64,000 nucleotides of DNA. Source: Larimichthys crocea. Lineage: Eukaryota > Chordata > Actinopteri > Sciaenidae. The notes under the pieces are model-generated. The model was not told the DNA's origin, searched no databases, and saw only the letters and a program-made list of their open reading frames with translations. The DNA is taken from contig NC_040017.1 in the NCBI RefSeq assembly GCF_000972845.2, positions 23,149,606 through 23,213,605 of the forward strand. Direction: 5' to 3'. Position 1 is the stretch's first letter, and each line of letters opens with the position of its first letter. Shown piece after piece: positions 1 to 11,144 of this stretch. The translations under genes were made by a program, and so were the position numbers.

Positions 1-3000
1 TTCAGATGCACAGGTTTCTCTGTGATACACAAAGCATCGCCCTTTGTTCCCAAGGAACCCCAGACTATCACTATTTGCTGGTTGCATAGATTAAACTTGT
101 TCCTATAGATACTGATCAGGTTATGATACCGTGCAGAGATATTGTATGACAGAAGATTTCCAGTGAGAGACTGGTACAAAGAATAATAATAATCCAGACT
201 CAAAAAGAAACAAGGTTTACTAAGAGCAACCCAGTGTCCTAAAATTGCATTCAACTAAATTGAGGAGGGAAATTAGGAGATGTTAATTTACATATCTGAC
301 AAGACAATGATAGTAAACATGCCAGTCAAATGTTCACTAACAACATATTTCATTTGTTTTCTAACAGACAAATCTGACAGTCTCACAACTCAATATCTGC
401 GTATTATTAAAACCTTGCAAAGCCTTAAATCTCTTACAGAAAATGTGCCACAATGAAATGTGTCACAAAAATTACTAGCTGCCTCTTGCAACACAGCAAC
501 AAGATACATTTGTCAAGCATCCTGAACAAGTTTTATAACGTTTCACAAACAAAAGTCCAGTTTACTTGTTAAATAATTGGTTCAAACTAAGGTCCCACCT
601 CTGACCCAGCAGACAACCAGTCATAGTTTAATGGGGTGGCCAATCAGGTTTCAGGGGTGGTTCGTGCCACCTCCTGGATACACCCCTGAACTTATATAAG
701 AGGCAATATATAAACATAGTTTCTAAGAAAGAGAGTGTTGATTCTTATGTATTTCAAGTTGTTTACAATTTCAACTGGTAGATCATGAATTATGACTGGC
801 TCAGTGGCAAAGTCCTGTTTAGAGAATATAATCCATTAAGCTATGACACCTGGCCTGAAGAGCAGTCTAATAGTTCAGGCATGCCAACTCATCTGTGACA
901 AAAGGCCAGCACCCTGACTGATGTAGTAACAATAAGTTTCATATAAATAAATCACTGTAGCGCTTTTACTTTCTTTATTTGATTCTGATTCAGGGAAATT
1001 GCTCTCAAAAGCATCTTGTAATCAGAAACAGCAAGGATGAGTGATTACAAATCATAACCCAATGTGGGTCATTGCGCCTGTCATAAGGATAATTGCAGTA
1101 TGCGTGTGTGCAGTGTGTAATGCCATTAAGCTAATGAAAATAATTGATTTGGCAACTATTGGTGATCATATATTTAACGAAGCAGGAAGGGCATACGAAA
1201 ATACTGAGAATCTGTCAATTTCTCATTCAAAGGGTCTCAGCGCGCTGGTGTGCTTTGTATTTAAGCTGGTAATTCAAAATGATATCAAATGAGCAATAAA
1301 TTGGCCTCCATGCGGCAGGGACTGAGCAAGTAACTGTAAATGAAGAGAATGAATAAACTGTAAAATCACTGACAGATGTGAAGGGAATAGTAGCAAGAGC
1401 AACGTGTCCCTCGCAGCAGAATATTTTATGTAAATGTTTTTAGTAAAACCCTTTTTGGCAACTGCATTCCCCCTTTTTAGAGCTTTTTTTGAAGCATGTC
1501 ATTAAAGTGATAATCCACCAAAAATCTTTTTAGTAACACTCCACCCCTGTAGGCTTGAAAGACCATGTTGGCACTTCTGTTCTTAATGCAAAATAGTAGC
1601 TCTGGTCAGCTTCACTTAATATCTCTGTGCATGAATTTGCACATTCATAATGTAGAAACTTATCAATCCATTCCTACTGCATAAACTTTCATCAGATTTT
1701 CATCAAAACCTGTCAAATACTGCACACTGTACTTGCTTGTTGCTTTCTTTTAAGCAGTCCCTTGAGACAGGCATGGGCATTTATGGTCACAAGCTACAAA
1801 CATAAACTGTATTTTGCCACATTTTGACATAATTGGGAAAAATATGAAGATGTGGAACATGAGCATAGAAATGGATCTTAAATAAGTGGATTGTGTTGCA
1901 GGAATGTTCCTGCAGGAGTGTTTCTATGGGTGGTTTGATGTTTTCCACTATGGAAACATAACCACTGGAATCCAAGCAACTGGTATGAAAAAAAAAGTAG
2001 TTTGAAGCACAGTGGGACGGTTGCTTCTTTATGAACAAGGAATCTGCCACTTTTAACAGCGACCTTTAAAGTCTACAGGGGGTGAGTGGTAGTAGAATAG
2101 ATTTCGGGTGGAGCAGCAACAAAGCCAAAATAAGCTTGGTGATAACTCTGACCTGACATGACAGTGAAAGGAACAGTGTATTTTATGCTTTTTGTGTTAT
2201 TATCAACCAGTTGCTGACAGTACATGAGAACCCAGTTAGTCCCAAATGTCAAGATCGAGATGAAGATGTGCTGTGAAAGCCATTTCCTAATTTCATAGGT
2301 CACGCCATCTTCTTTTCACACCTCTCCCCATTAGCCATCAGATCATACTTGACTTGCTGTTGAGTAATGTGACTTTCTCTTTCATCAGAGCACTGCTCAT
2401 TGAATGATTCACCAAGTGACAATTAGCAAAGTAAAAAAAAAAAATACCCTCTGTTATTTTCACATCGTGCAGAAAGCAGTGAGTCAGCTGACGGGTCACA
2501 AAGGGGGCTGTAAATTACACATCTGAGTGTGAGCCAAATCCACTTTGTTTCCAACTTAATGAGTAACAAGACAACAAGAAATATCGTCACTTACATGTAC
2601 AGTATAGATGTAACCTTTATTTATGATCAGAGCTTAAGAGCATCATTAGCCTTATGTGTTCTGACTAAAAATAAACATGTTGGCTGCCATCATTTTTCAC
2701 ACCTTAGGGAAAATAATTTGATCCAATGATCTAATAGGAAAAGTAGTATAATAAATAATATGTCACACACACTATCTTTTTATTATTATCATCATTATTA
2801 CTATACAAGGTCACAGGTGTACCTGAACCTAAAGGCACACAACAACAACATATTAGAGATGTTTTTGATATTATATGATTAGTATGAGTTAAACAGACAA
2901 ACTGTCAACAGTGTTTCAACTGCTGCCCATAATATGTCTGGAAAGGACTCCAGATCCCGATGACCCTAAACGGGAATAATGCAGCAAACAAATTACCTAA

Positions 3001-5218
3001 TGCTATTTTGATGAGACCAAAAACTCTGGCACAGAGTGAAGTTCTGGTACAGAGCTGAGAGTCCTCGGGCGCTACAATATATCGCTTTACCTTCTGAAGG
3101 TGTTTCGTGTCTAATTCAGTTAATATGGCACCCATTTCCTAAATCTAATGACATACCTGACGTTCCATAAACTACAAAGTGATGGTAGGTTTCTATGTAG
3201 ACTCTCATTTTAGTAAAGGAGCAGTAATACCAGATCCATTTTAACATTAAGATTTTCCATCTTGGAGGTTTGACAAGGCTAAAATATAACAAAATATAAA
3301 GCTAACAGAATAAGACACTTTTTTTTATAATAGATGTTCAGACCAGGATCCCTTGCATATAATTTTTACAATATGCTCCTTGGAGATGGAGAAAAACATT
3401 GTTATTTCATTACTCCTTAAATTGGACCCCATGAGAATCAGTTAAGGACTTTTCAGGATCTTCAGATCCTCTATGCACTTCAAAATTAATATGAATTTCT
3501 CAGTATAAACATTCCTGTTGTCATGGCATCTTGCAAGGCAGGCAGCTTGTTTGCACGACAGCTTTCTCCACCCTCTTCGCTGCACATTTTGTGATGTAAT
3601 TTAGATGAAGAGGCAGACATAATAACAATTACTGTGTCATCTGGTCTCAAGATTCTTGCATTATATGTGGTTCATTTGTATGCACATAATTTGGATATTA
3701 AGGTTGTATTTCTGTTTGCAAACAAGTCAAGTAGAATCAAACTGGCCTGATAGCTATCCACAGCAAACCAGCAATACGCTTTGTTATTTAAATCTGCTAT
3801 TTGGGACCTGTATGTGACAAGAAAACTCTGCTGTATGTTATATATCAGGGCATGTGAAGCGAAAGGCAGATATGACATTAACTATGCTCTGTCTTCAATA
3901 AGTCAACAGAACAAAGCAAACTGGATAAATTATTAATACAAGATCAGTGTCCAGTGCAGATGGATCTATAGTCTATTGTCTGTTGAAAACAGAAGTCAGT
4001 TTAGACAACAGCGTGCTATTGCTTGAGCACATCCTGTGAAAACAGCATGGCAAAGTGCGAGAGGGCAAAGGTGTCCGAGACTCCAGCCATTGTAGAACTG
4101 CTCTCATGTCTGAACATGCCAAGGGCTACAATTTGTCCTGCTCCACAAAGTGGATTTCAGTTGTGCCAGAACAGGTCGTAATTAATCTCTAGTGTGCTAA
4201 CAAGGAGAGGCGAAACCACTGCAAACAGGCCGTGCTGTAGTACTGCAGATAGTCAAAGCCAAGGTAGGCCATTAACTGCTGCTACGCTCTGTTCATACCG
4301 TGCTACACTGTACCACTGGAGGGAACCGGCTTTGTTTGCTTAACCCTGGCGTTACCATGGGCTCAAATCCCAAAACAGTGTGTTGACAGTCATCACTTCT
4401 GACTCTCCTCTCGCTTTGCTGCATCTGTAATAATGGCATACATTAAATTATGAGAACACGCTCCTCATGCCTGGTTAAAAAGTGGAGGAGAGCTGTACAC
4501 AACATATTCCCTGGGTCAATATGAATCTAGGGTGAAGGTGATGATCATCATTCACTCACAAGTTTTCACACTTTAGTCATGAGCGTGAATATTTGAGGAG
4601 CTGCCAAACACCAAACACAGACCAGTCTTTGAACCCCCGTTCCCTGAAAACATCTTAAAAACAGGGCATGTTATAGGGACCCTCAGGTCTGGGCCCCCTG
4701 GATCTCCTACTAACACACACACACACACACACACACAGCAGGGGATGCCCTCTGATTTCATTCACCTGCATCACTTTCACATTAATATAAATGCCATTTG
4801 AAGCAAACTGTGGCAGCAGCAGCAGGTTATGCACTACTCCCCATTACACTTTAATCCCAGCAAACATGCACTTCTTTACTGAGCTCATCCACATCGACAT
4901 GCTCCATCATTTACAAGCAACAAACACGGTGAAGTTGCAAACTTGAGAAAACTGGGTTTGTGTTGGTGTCTCCTCATCCCTCAGCACACCTTTGTCTGTG
5001 TGCATGTGTCACTTTCCAGTGTTTACTCGCACACATCCCGGAGCACTTGCTCATATTTGCACTGCAGATAATTTAATAATTATTTTTGCACCGTCTCGGT
5101 GTTGAAAGAACAGTTTTTTTTTATTATTATTGTGTTATTGTTGAGGCTGGAAAGCATTCCAGATTTGGGATTAGGCGTCCAGAGTTAAAGGAGAAAGGCT
5201 GGGGAGACGTTTACTTAC
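1..5218 (-). other. nbea: nbea intron 1 (5' part), non-coding
   Basis: This stretch lies downstream of the nbea exon 1 splice donor at 5218-5217 and continues beyond the left edge, so it is the beginning of nbea intron 1. Open frames here are short, have no recognisable domains and are not flanked by convincing splice sites in a matching phase. It holds a CA repeat at 4713-4737 and otherwise AT-rich unique-looking sequence. I see no gene in it. Confidence 0.8.
4713..4737. repeat. (CA)n microsatellite
   Basis: Uninterrupted AC dinucleotide run of about 25 bases in nbea intron 1. Confidence 0.97.
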
Positions 5219-5482
5219 CAGATTCAGCACCGTTTCAACAATATCCCGGTTGCTAACCTCTCCAACCTGGATCAGTCCGATGAGGACAGCAAATTTCATT
5301 TTGATATTCCGGATTGGAACCGATGGATTGATAATCCCAGCCGGGAGCACCACTGAACCTGAGCCGGACATCATCACTGTCTCACCGGTGACTGCAGCCG
5401 CGTGTTGCCTGTGACCTGGAGGAGGTTGTCGGTCCGAGAGCGACACCGAGCCCGGCATTGTCACGGTTCTCTCGCTTGTCAT
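5219..5482 (-). CDS. nbea: Neurobeachin, coding exon 1 (88 codons)
   Basis: First coding exon of neurobeachin, a large BEACH-domain, PKA-anchoring protein of neuronal and secretory membrane traffic. The ATG is at 5482-5480, with G at -3. The exon ends after residue 88 in phase 0 at a strong donor (CTG|GTAAGT). Residues 40-88 carry the family core, with key stretches SGSVVLPAGIINPSVPIRNI and MKFAVLIGLIQVGEVSNRD, ending ETVLNL where the mammalian exon also ends. The first ~39 residues are unlike the glycine-rich mammalian N-terminus. The paralogue LRBA shares MKFAVL..GEVSNRDIVETV but lacks the LPAG.INPSVPIRNI segment, so I call nbea. The remaining exons, including the BEACH and WD40 parts, lie off the left edge. 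Which teleost nbea duplicate this is cannot be told. Confidence 0.95.
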
Positions 5483-5960
5483 TTCCCAACCCCCTAAAAA
5501 AACCGGGCGGCTAGTTACGCGCTTTATTCCCCTTTATGATAAATTAGATTGGAGCATCCAAAAAATAAAAATAAAAAAAAAGAAAAGAAATGAAAGACTC
5601 GCGGAAAAAAAAAAACACAAACAAGAATCCACTCCACGAGAGAGTTCCGGTGATGGGGGGAGTCCGGTGTGTTGTCGGTGCCAGCCGGTGAACTGAGCTG
5701 ACTGACCTGCAGTGTGTACACAAAGATGTGTGTCTCTCTTGGATGTGCGTCTCCGTGACTGTGCTGCTGTCACCGCCTTGTTGCCGCCCCCTGCCTGCAG
5801 TCCCGCTCACCACGCCTGCGCTGGCCCGCGACGATGGAGCCGTGCAGCCGGGGAACTGACCGCAAGCTGGGCCGCTTCTCGGAGCTTGTCCACCGGGGGC
5901 GGCTGGACGCAGCGACGTGCTTCATGGAGCTACGCATGGCTGCTCAGAGATGCAAGTAAA
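5340..5960 (-). promoter_or_regulatory. nbea: CpG-rich promoter and 5' UTR region of nbea
   Basis: GC content and CpG density rise sharply from about 5340 to 5930 against the AT-rich surroundings, overlapping nbea exon 1 and its upstream flank. This is the usual form of a vertebrate CpG-island promoter. No TATA box is obvious and the transcription start cannot be fixed from sequence. A minus-strand T-run and G-run lie just upstream of the ATG. Confidence 0.7.
5834..5959 (+). other. Divergent short ORF in the nbea CpG island (unproven)
   Basis: On the plus strand, opposite nbea, an ATG at 5834 sits in a near-ideal initiation context (GCGACG before ATGG) and opens a 41-codon frame to TAA at 5957-5959. 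The predicted peptide is compositionally protein-like, with charged and aliphatic residues such as RKLGRFSELVHRGRLDAA. The last sense codon overlaps a possible splice donor (CAA|GTAAAG at 5956), so the frame could instead be a first exon. I do not recognise the peptide and found no downstream exon that continues it. It may be only a by-product of GC-rich sequence. Confidence 0.25.
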
Positions 5961-5961
5961 G

Positions 5962-6080
5962 TTCAAAATATTCCTTTTTATTTTAGATGTTTTATAAGGT
6001 GATTATCAAGAAAAGTAACTTCTGCAATATGGCTTATTTTACTTTGCCCAAAGTCATACGGAAAGAGATATTCAGCATAT
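5962..6080. repeat. Direct repeat copy A (partner at 7562-7701)
   Basis: About 105 bases (5975-6080) match 7598-7701 in the same orientation with about eight substitutions. The flanking run TTCAAAATATTCCTTT is also shared, but copy A lacks about 23 bases present in copy B. It begins immediately outside the nbea CpG island. Confidence 0.85.
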
Positions 6081-6214
6081 AAAAGACACATATGTTTTTA
6101 TATACTTCTTACCGGTGAAAGTTGAACAAACACAACAACAAGTTAGCAAATTTAAATCCAAAACAAAGATGGCAGCAGGAAGTTACCTGACTTCTGTTTC
6201 CTGTCTTTATTCAA

Positions 6215-6460
6215 AAATGTAATCAATAATAATAATAATAATAATACATTTTATTTCATAGCCGCCTTTCTGTCACCCAAGGACACCTTACAATAAATAA
6301 AAGTAGACAGCAAATAACCCGAAACAAACAAAAATAATCATAAAAGTATATCAAATTACAAGAATACAACATTAAAACAGGTTAAAATAGGACAATGCAA
6401 TTGAGTCAGATGGAAAAGGCAATTTTAAACAGGTGGGTTTTAAGTGCGGACTTAAGAGTT
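6215..6460. repeat. Probable interspersed repeat (teleost type)
   Basis: An AAT run is followed by CATTTTATTTCATAGCCGCC, CTTTCTGTCACCCAAGGACA and, further on, AACAGGTGGGTTTTAAGTG. These motif blocks recur in this order in many fish genomes. The assignment rests on remembered motif similarity, and the family name is not certain. Confidence 0.45.
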
Positions 6461-7561
6461 ACTGAGATCAGATTGTATAGCTACACTGACAACCATTTGA
6501 AATTAATGTAATACAAAAAAATCTAATGAGTTATGTAGTTAACATAATAGTTAGTGGTGGCAGGAAAGCACAGGTGGACCTAATTACATTAAAAATGTAT
6601 TTGTTCCATTTATGTGTCCCATGAGTGAGTTGGCACGCCTGAACGGAATGCAAGGTTATAAGTTACTCGCTGTATTGGTGCTTTGCTCCAGGTGTCTCTC
6701 TTAATTAAACTTTTGGGCAACAGGATCACCAGAGCACACTAATCGAGCTGAATTTGCTCTGATGAATTTCAAAGCAGTGTCATATTTTTTCAGTCCTGTG
6801 TTTATACTGCGCTATCTCTAGGTGCTTTGGGTCTAACAGATTCAGTTCTCTACAAAATAAATAAATAAATAAATGGTCCATGCTGAACAGTGAAAAGACC
6901 TAATGTCATCTTGGTCTATTAGGATCCGGAGCCTAGCCAAAAACTAAATGAGAATCGAGTTGTATGACCATGTATAATTTTATTACAATGCCTATTAGGT
7001 TAATAGAACCTACAAATGTGTGATGGTTTCCTTTTTTATTAATAGGTTTATTAAAGGTTGTTATTTTATTAAGACTGCAGTTATTGAGCCATTTAAGAAA
7101 TGTTTTTGCTTAAGACCATATATTAACGTACACCTTACCATCTGACTTGTATTACCCTTTAATTTTGTTTACCCCCTTCACATAAATGTGTGCTATTGAC
7201 GTTAGAGTTGGAGCTCCAAGTGTGGAGAATACATTGATTAGTCTGGCACAAAGGTGACCCTGGATAGCCATCTATGCAAAGCAATACAACAAATCCTATT
7301 ACACTCAGATTAATTCCCCTAGTCAACTACAAAGCAAAGTCGTGTTCCTGGTGAGTTGGTATTAGGGTCTGCCTGTTGACAAATTGAACTGGTAATACAG
7401 GCAGAATTTTAAGAATTTACTGGCATTAATGGAAGTTCATGAATTGCCAGGTTTAATACTCAACAGTTTAAAAATTGGTTTGCATCCATTACTGTTAACC
7501 ATGCATGTAACATATACAGAGATTTTTGTCATGTTATCTCCAGTTGTTATTCATGTTAGTT

Positions 7562-7701
7562 TTCAAAATATTCCTTTGAATGATGCGTTTCACTGCCTTT
7601 TATTTTAGATGTTTTATGAGGTGATTATCAAGAAAGGTAATTTCTCCAATATGGCCTATTTTACTTTGCCCAAAGTCATATGGAAAGAGATATTCAGTAT
7701 G
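7562..7701. repeat. Direct repeat copy B (partner at 5962-6080)
   Basis: Second copy of the direct repeat, about 92% identical over the 105-base core, with 23 extra bases at 7577-7599. It contains an acceptor-like pyrimidine tract plus AG and a GTAATT donor-like site around a 28-base segment. The frames do not extend convincingly, so I do not call an exon. Confidence 0.85.
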
Positions 7702-9009
7702 TTATAACAAATAGCATAACAAAAAAGCCACCAGGTCCCTGTGGTTATATGAAAGAGACTGACACTGACAGCTTGGCAACAATCCTGTCCATCGTCCTGA
7801 CTGACAGCCAGAAGCTGAGTTGGCATTTCATGACCTCATTAAGCTGATCTGTGTCAGCATGGCTTCAAAAGAGGTAGAAATAATGTCAGATTTTATATAG
7901 CTACCAATCATTGCTACAGTTTTAAAGCTTGATTTAATTAACAGTAATAGGCAATAGCCTGTTTAGCCACTTCACCTGTGGGTAAATTAAATATAATTTC
8001 ACCCTGTGAAGTGGTTTGTTTTCTCTGACTGTAGTTTATTCTAGTGCAAATACATGTATGCTGTACTTCAAAATGTTATATCTTTCCTACAATCCACAAT
8101 ATTAAACGTGTTGTTCCCCATTCAAATGAGAACCATAAAACCTCCCAATACTGAATAGAGGTCAATGGAGGGGGGATTGACTTTGCCATTCATACAATAA
8201 AGGGAACTGATTTAGAAGAGCAGATCCAGATTCAGTGACCTGACCTGTTCATGTAATGATCGTTTCATGTCTGGCACAGCAGCTTCTCATTGTGTCCTAT
8301 AATGGTTTTGGTGAATGATTCATTTATATCCTTTAATCATGTCTGAGCTGTCTTGACACCTAAATTTATCTGTGTAAGGTTTTGAATAGACACCAGATTC
8401 TGATGATTTTTCAAGCCATCGACCAAGACGTATTTTAATATTTTACAAAATGGGATATTGTCAGTGTGGCATCCTTTTAGACCAAAACGATTACTACCAC
8501 TGGCATGAACACTTCCCCATTAGATATTGTAGCATGGACATCTTTTCTTCTGACTATTACTACCTGTTGAAAATGACTGAAAAAGGTCTGCTCTTTATTT
8601 CAGTAATGTTGTCTCAGGGGAAATTAAAACATGGTTACAGTCAAGATGAATATTCCGCTGATCAGAAAGGGACACCTAGTGGACAAAAATGACAATTATC
8701 CAAGTTTTCCCTTTCCATACAATTTGTAAGGAAATGCCAAACAAACTTGAGTTAAATTATTTTCTTTTAATTTTGAGTCACTTTTATATTTCCATTAATA
8801 ATAGTTGAAAGCTAAAATAAGGTGTCCACGTAAGTCCATCAACCCATGTAGACAGCCTGCAGCCATGTGTTTCCTGTAAAAGGCCAGTAGAGGTCCCTCT
8901 CATTCTAGATCAGGGAGAATTGTGTTATGCCTCAGTATAAGTTAGTGCATATGAGTAGTGTTTTATCTGTTTGATGTGGCAGCAAGATCAAGAATCAGTG
9001 CATAGAAAC

Positions 9010-9747
9010 AATTTAAAATCTGGATGGTTTTATTAAAAAATGGTGTCTTGTACTTGACTGTGCAATCCAGTACCCTTAAGCAGGTATGATCAAGTCAAAC
9101 CTTAAGTCATTCTTTTCACAACCATAAGAGGTCAAAATTTAATAAAATTACACCCATTCCAAAATGGCAATACTGAAGTAAAACCAGCTTACAATTTTGT
9201 ACCACATGTATAACAGGAAGGTTAACACGATGAAAGAATCAATATATAGGATATTAACATATGTACTATTTCTCCCTTCACAAATAGACAATATATACAT
9301 CTTGTTTGCATGTACAGTATATTCACACACACATATATACAGACACATGAGTCTACATCATAACAATTATAGCTTTAAATCTGAAATTAATAACATATAC
9401 ATGCTTCCCAGAAGCATTTAAGAGCTTGAATGTCAATACAATATTATTAAAGATAATAATTATCATAATATACAGGTTTAGCAACATGAAAGTAAATAGG
9501 ATCCTAATGCTAAGGACATTGGCAGGATGATTAATTTCCCATTGAGTAATTATTCTCAGCACCTATAAGATGTCCTCTTTTGTCATTGTGCAAGTACAAG
9601 AGGAGCTCAACATTATTTTTCTACTGAAGCTGAATAAACTGTGCTTTAGTTCTGGGGCCCTGGTTATATATCGTGTCTGCCTATTAGCAATGACTCAAAG
9701 GCTCAATGTTGATTTCAAGGCTGAACAGACTCAACTGGCAAGTAGTT
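9010..9747 (-). other. stard13: stard13 3' UTR (3' end approximate)
   Basis: The region following the stard13 stop codon on the minus strand is AT-rich and ends near a canonical polyadenylation signal at 9029-9034. It contains two UGUAUAUA motifs (9334-9341 and 9292-9299) of the Pumilio-binding type. The exact cleavage site is inferred. Other weaker signals such as ATTAAA near 9134 could give shorter transcripts. Confidence 0.6.
9029..9034 (-). terminator. stard13: Candidate polyadenylation signal AATAAA of stard13
   Basis: TTTATT on the plus strand reads AATAAA on the minus strand, about 715 nt downstream of the stard13 stop codon. It is the best canonical signal in the downstream flank, though not the only A-rich hexamer. 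Confidence 0.5.
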
Positions 9748-9865
9748 TCAGATTTTGGTCTCTGGACCATCTGTGATTAGTGGCTGAAAGGAGTTGCGGA
9801 TTCGGGCAGCTTCTGCAGCACAGAGGTGACCAAAGGCTTTGTTGTACCAATCCGGAGTCCTTCCC
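9748..9865 (-). CDS. stard13: stard13 last coding exon (START C-terminus, stop)
   Basis: Acceptor TTTCAG|GGG at 9866-9867, stop TGA at 9750-9748. It encodes the final 38 complete residues, including DWYNKAFGHLCAAE and ARIRNSFQPL, which form the C-terminal helix of the START domain, then the STARD13-specific tail ending ETKI. The preceding codon (Lys) is split across the intron (AA|G). Confidence 0.97.
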
Positions 9866-10017
9866 CTGAAAGCAAAACAGCATATTTAATAGAGTTCAAA
9901 TAAATATCTTTATGTGCTACTAAAATAACACATAAAAATGTACTGATGTATTTTATGTGTTTACTTGTGTTAGGAATTACCAAGAAAATATTTTAACAAG
10001 ATGCTTGTGGGACTTAC

Positions 10018-10194
10018 TTCAAGTCCACTCTGCAGATGTGAGTTAGTCTGGACTTTCCTGAGCCACAGGGCTCTAGTAGGTAGTTGGACTCCAGGACTAT
10101 AGCTCGTACACCTCCAACAGGAGGGCAGTCCTCATGCTCTATAGACGCAGAAACCAGGGAGCAAGCACCTTTGGGCAAGTCTGTCCTCCAAGAC
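10018..10194 (-). CDS. stard13: stard13 exon 13 (START domain)
   Basis: Acceptor TTCAAG|G at 10195-10196, donor AA|GTAAGT at 10017-10016. It covers residues about 1016-1074 and includes WRTDLPKGACSLVS, LLEPCGSGKSRLTHICRVDL. This is central START-domain strand sequence. Boundaries are fixed by phase agreement on both sides (AG|G and AA|G). Confidence 0.96.
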
Positions 10195-10305
10195 CTTGAA
10201 TAAGCAGAAAGAGGTTAAGTATAAACTAAAAGAACGTAAATGGTGGCCACATCCAAACAAATTTATGATATGTTGTTGAGTGTTTTCTTTCTTATCGCCA
10301 CTCAC

Positions 10306-10523
10306 CTGAGAACCACAAAGTCCCTGCTGGGATGAGGGGGCATACGATTGAGGACATACTGAAACACTTCTGTCTGCTTGTCCAACGTCTCACACACTTT
10401 CCATTGCAGCAGGTCCACATCCCACAGATGGCGCTCTCGCAGCACGCGGTTCAGCACCACAGATGGCGGCGCTTCCACCTCCACTGACACTCGCCAGCGT
10501 CTCAAAGGGTTCCCATCTCCTAC
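10306..10523 (-). CDS. stard13: stard13 exon 12 (START domain)
   Basis: Encodes residues about 944-1015, including VGDGNPLRRWRVSVEVEAPP, VLRERHLWDVD and HPSRDFVVLR, a highly conserved START stretch. Donor AG|GTGAGT at 10305-10304. The acceptor is ATCAAG|GTAGGA. An alternative cut four bases in would also give Val-Gly across the junction, but the chosen pair has the better consensus. Confidence 0.95.
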
Positions 10524-10693
10524 CTTGATGGGTGACAGACAAAGACCATCACATCTGACATCCATGATTGAGATATCAACTACTGCATATTACTTTTTGT
10601 AATATCTTGATGATTTTAAGTTGATTATTCTGACATACTACTACACATGAACCAATGACAAATCAACTCCACCATCAAAGGAGGAACACCAAC

Positions 10694-10915
10694 CTTTTTA
10701 TAGTAGAGTTCTGTGTTATCAGAGCTGCTGCAAGACATCCAGTATTTGGACTTTTCCCGGGCCTCTTTAAGCAAGTTCTGAAGTCTCCCCTCCATATGTG
10801 TTTGGTATGTTCCGTCATCATCTTCCAGCTGTTTGCACAGCTCGCCAATTGTTGGTGCATGCAAGTCAGCTTCCACGTATGAATTACGCGACTGAGTAAC
10901 CATCTCATGAGGGAT
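10694..10915 (-). CDS. stard13: stard13 exon 11 (RhoGAP-START linker, START N-terminus)
   Basis: Phase 0 to phase 0, 74 codons, residues about 870-943. Begins IPHEMVTQSRNSYVEADLH and ends SSSDNTELYYKK at donor AAG|GTTGGT. It corresponds to the human segment PHELVAQSRNSYVEAE and covers the start of the START domain. Confidence 0.95.
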
Positions 10916-11029
10916 CTAATGGATGCATAAAAGCATGTGGTAAGACTGACAGTAAATATACACAGAAGCCTGTGGATATTGCATCCAGGCTTGAAATTCT
11001 TGCATCATCTCAACTACAGGTTCTTGTAC

Positions 11030-11144
11030 CTCAAAGAGACGGTTGCACTCTATGATCATATGAGCAAGGCCCTGCGTCGCTGCTAGGTTTTCATTCAGAT
11101 CCTTCTGGTCTGGTCTGCCAGTGGCATACTTCTTTTGCATGGCC
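11030..11144 (-). CDS. stard13: stard13 exon 10 (end of RhoGAP domain)
   Basis: Acceptor CCCCAG|GGCC, donor GAG|GTACAA. It encodes MQKKYATGRPDQKDLNENLA followed by GLAHMIIECNRLFE, residues about 831-869, the last helices of the RhoGAP fold. Ends in phase 0. Confidence 0.96.

Larger units (their letters stand above)
6081..9000. other. Intergenic region between nbea promoter and stard13 3' end
   Basis: No gene is supported here. The region contains AAT and AAAT microsatellites (6225-6245 and 6854-6874), an interspersed-repeat-like segment (6215-6460), repeat copy B and AT-rich sequence. The longest frame, 8450-8692 on the plus strand, has no recognisable domain and no splice context. Confidence 0.7.

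Noticed and set aside
5219..5482. Assignment of exon 1 to lrba instead of nbea
   Set aside because: The VLPAGIINPSVPIRNI segment is characteristic of NBEA; LRBA shares only the later GEVSNRDIVETV stretch.
5712..6002. 96-codon plus-strand frame in the CpG island
   Set aside because: Composition follows GC-rich antisense DNA. A different frame there (5834-5959) has the better start context and is reported instead.
8450..8692. 80-codon plus-strand frame between the two genes
   Set aside because: No similarity I can recognise and no promoter or splice context.
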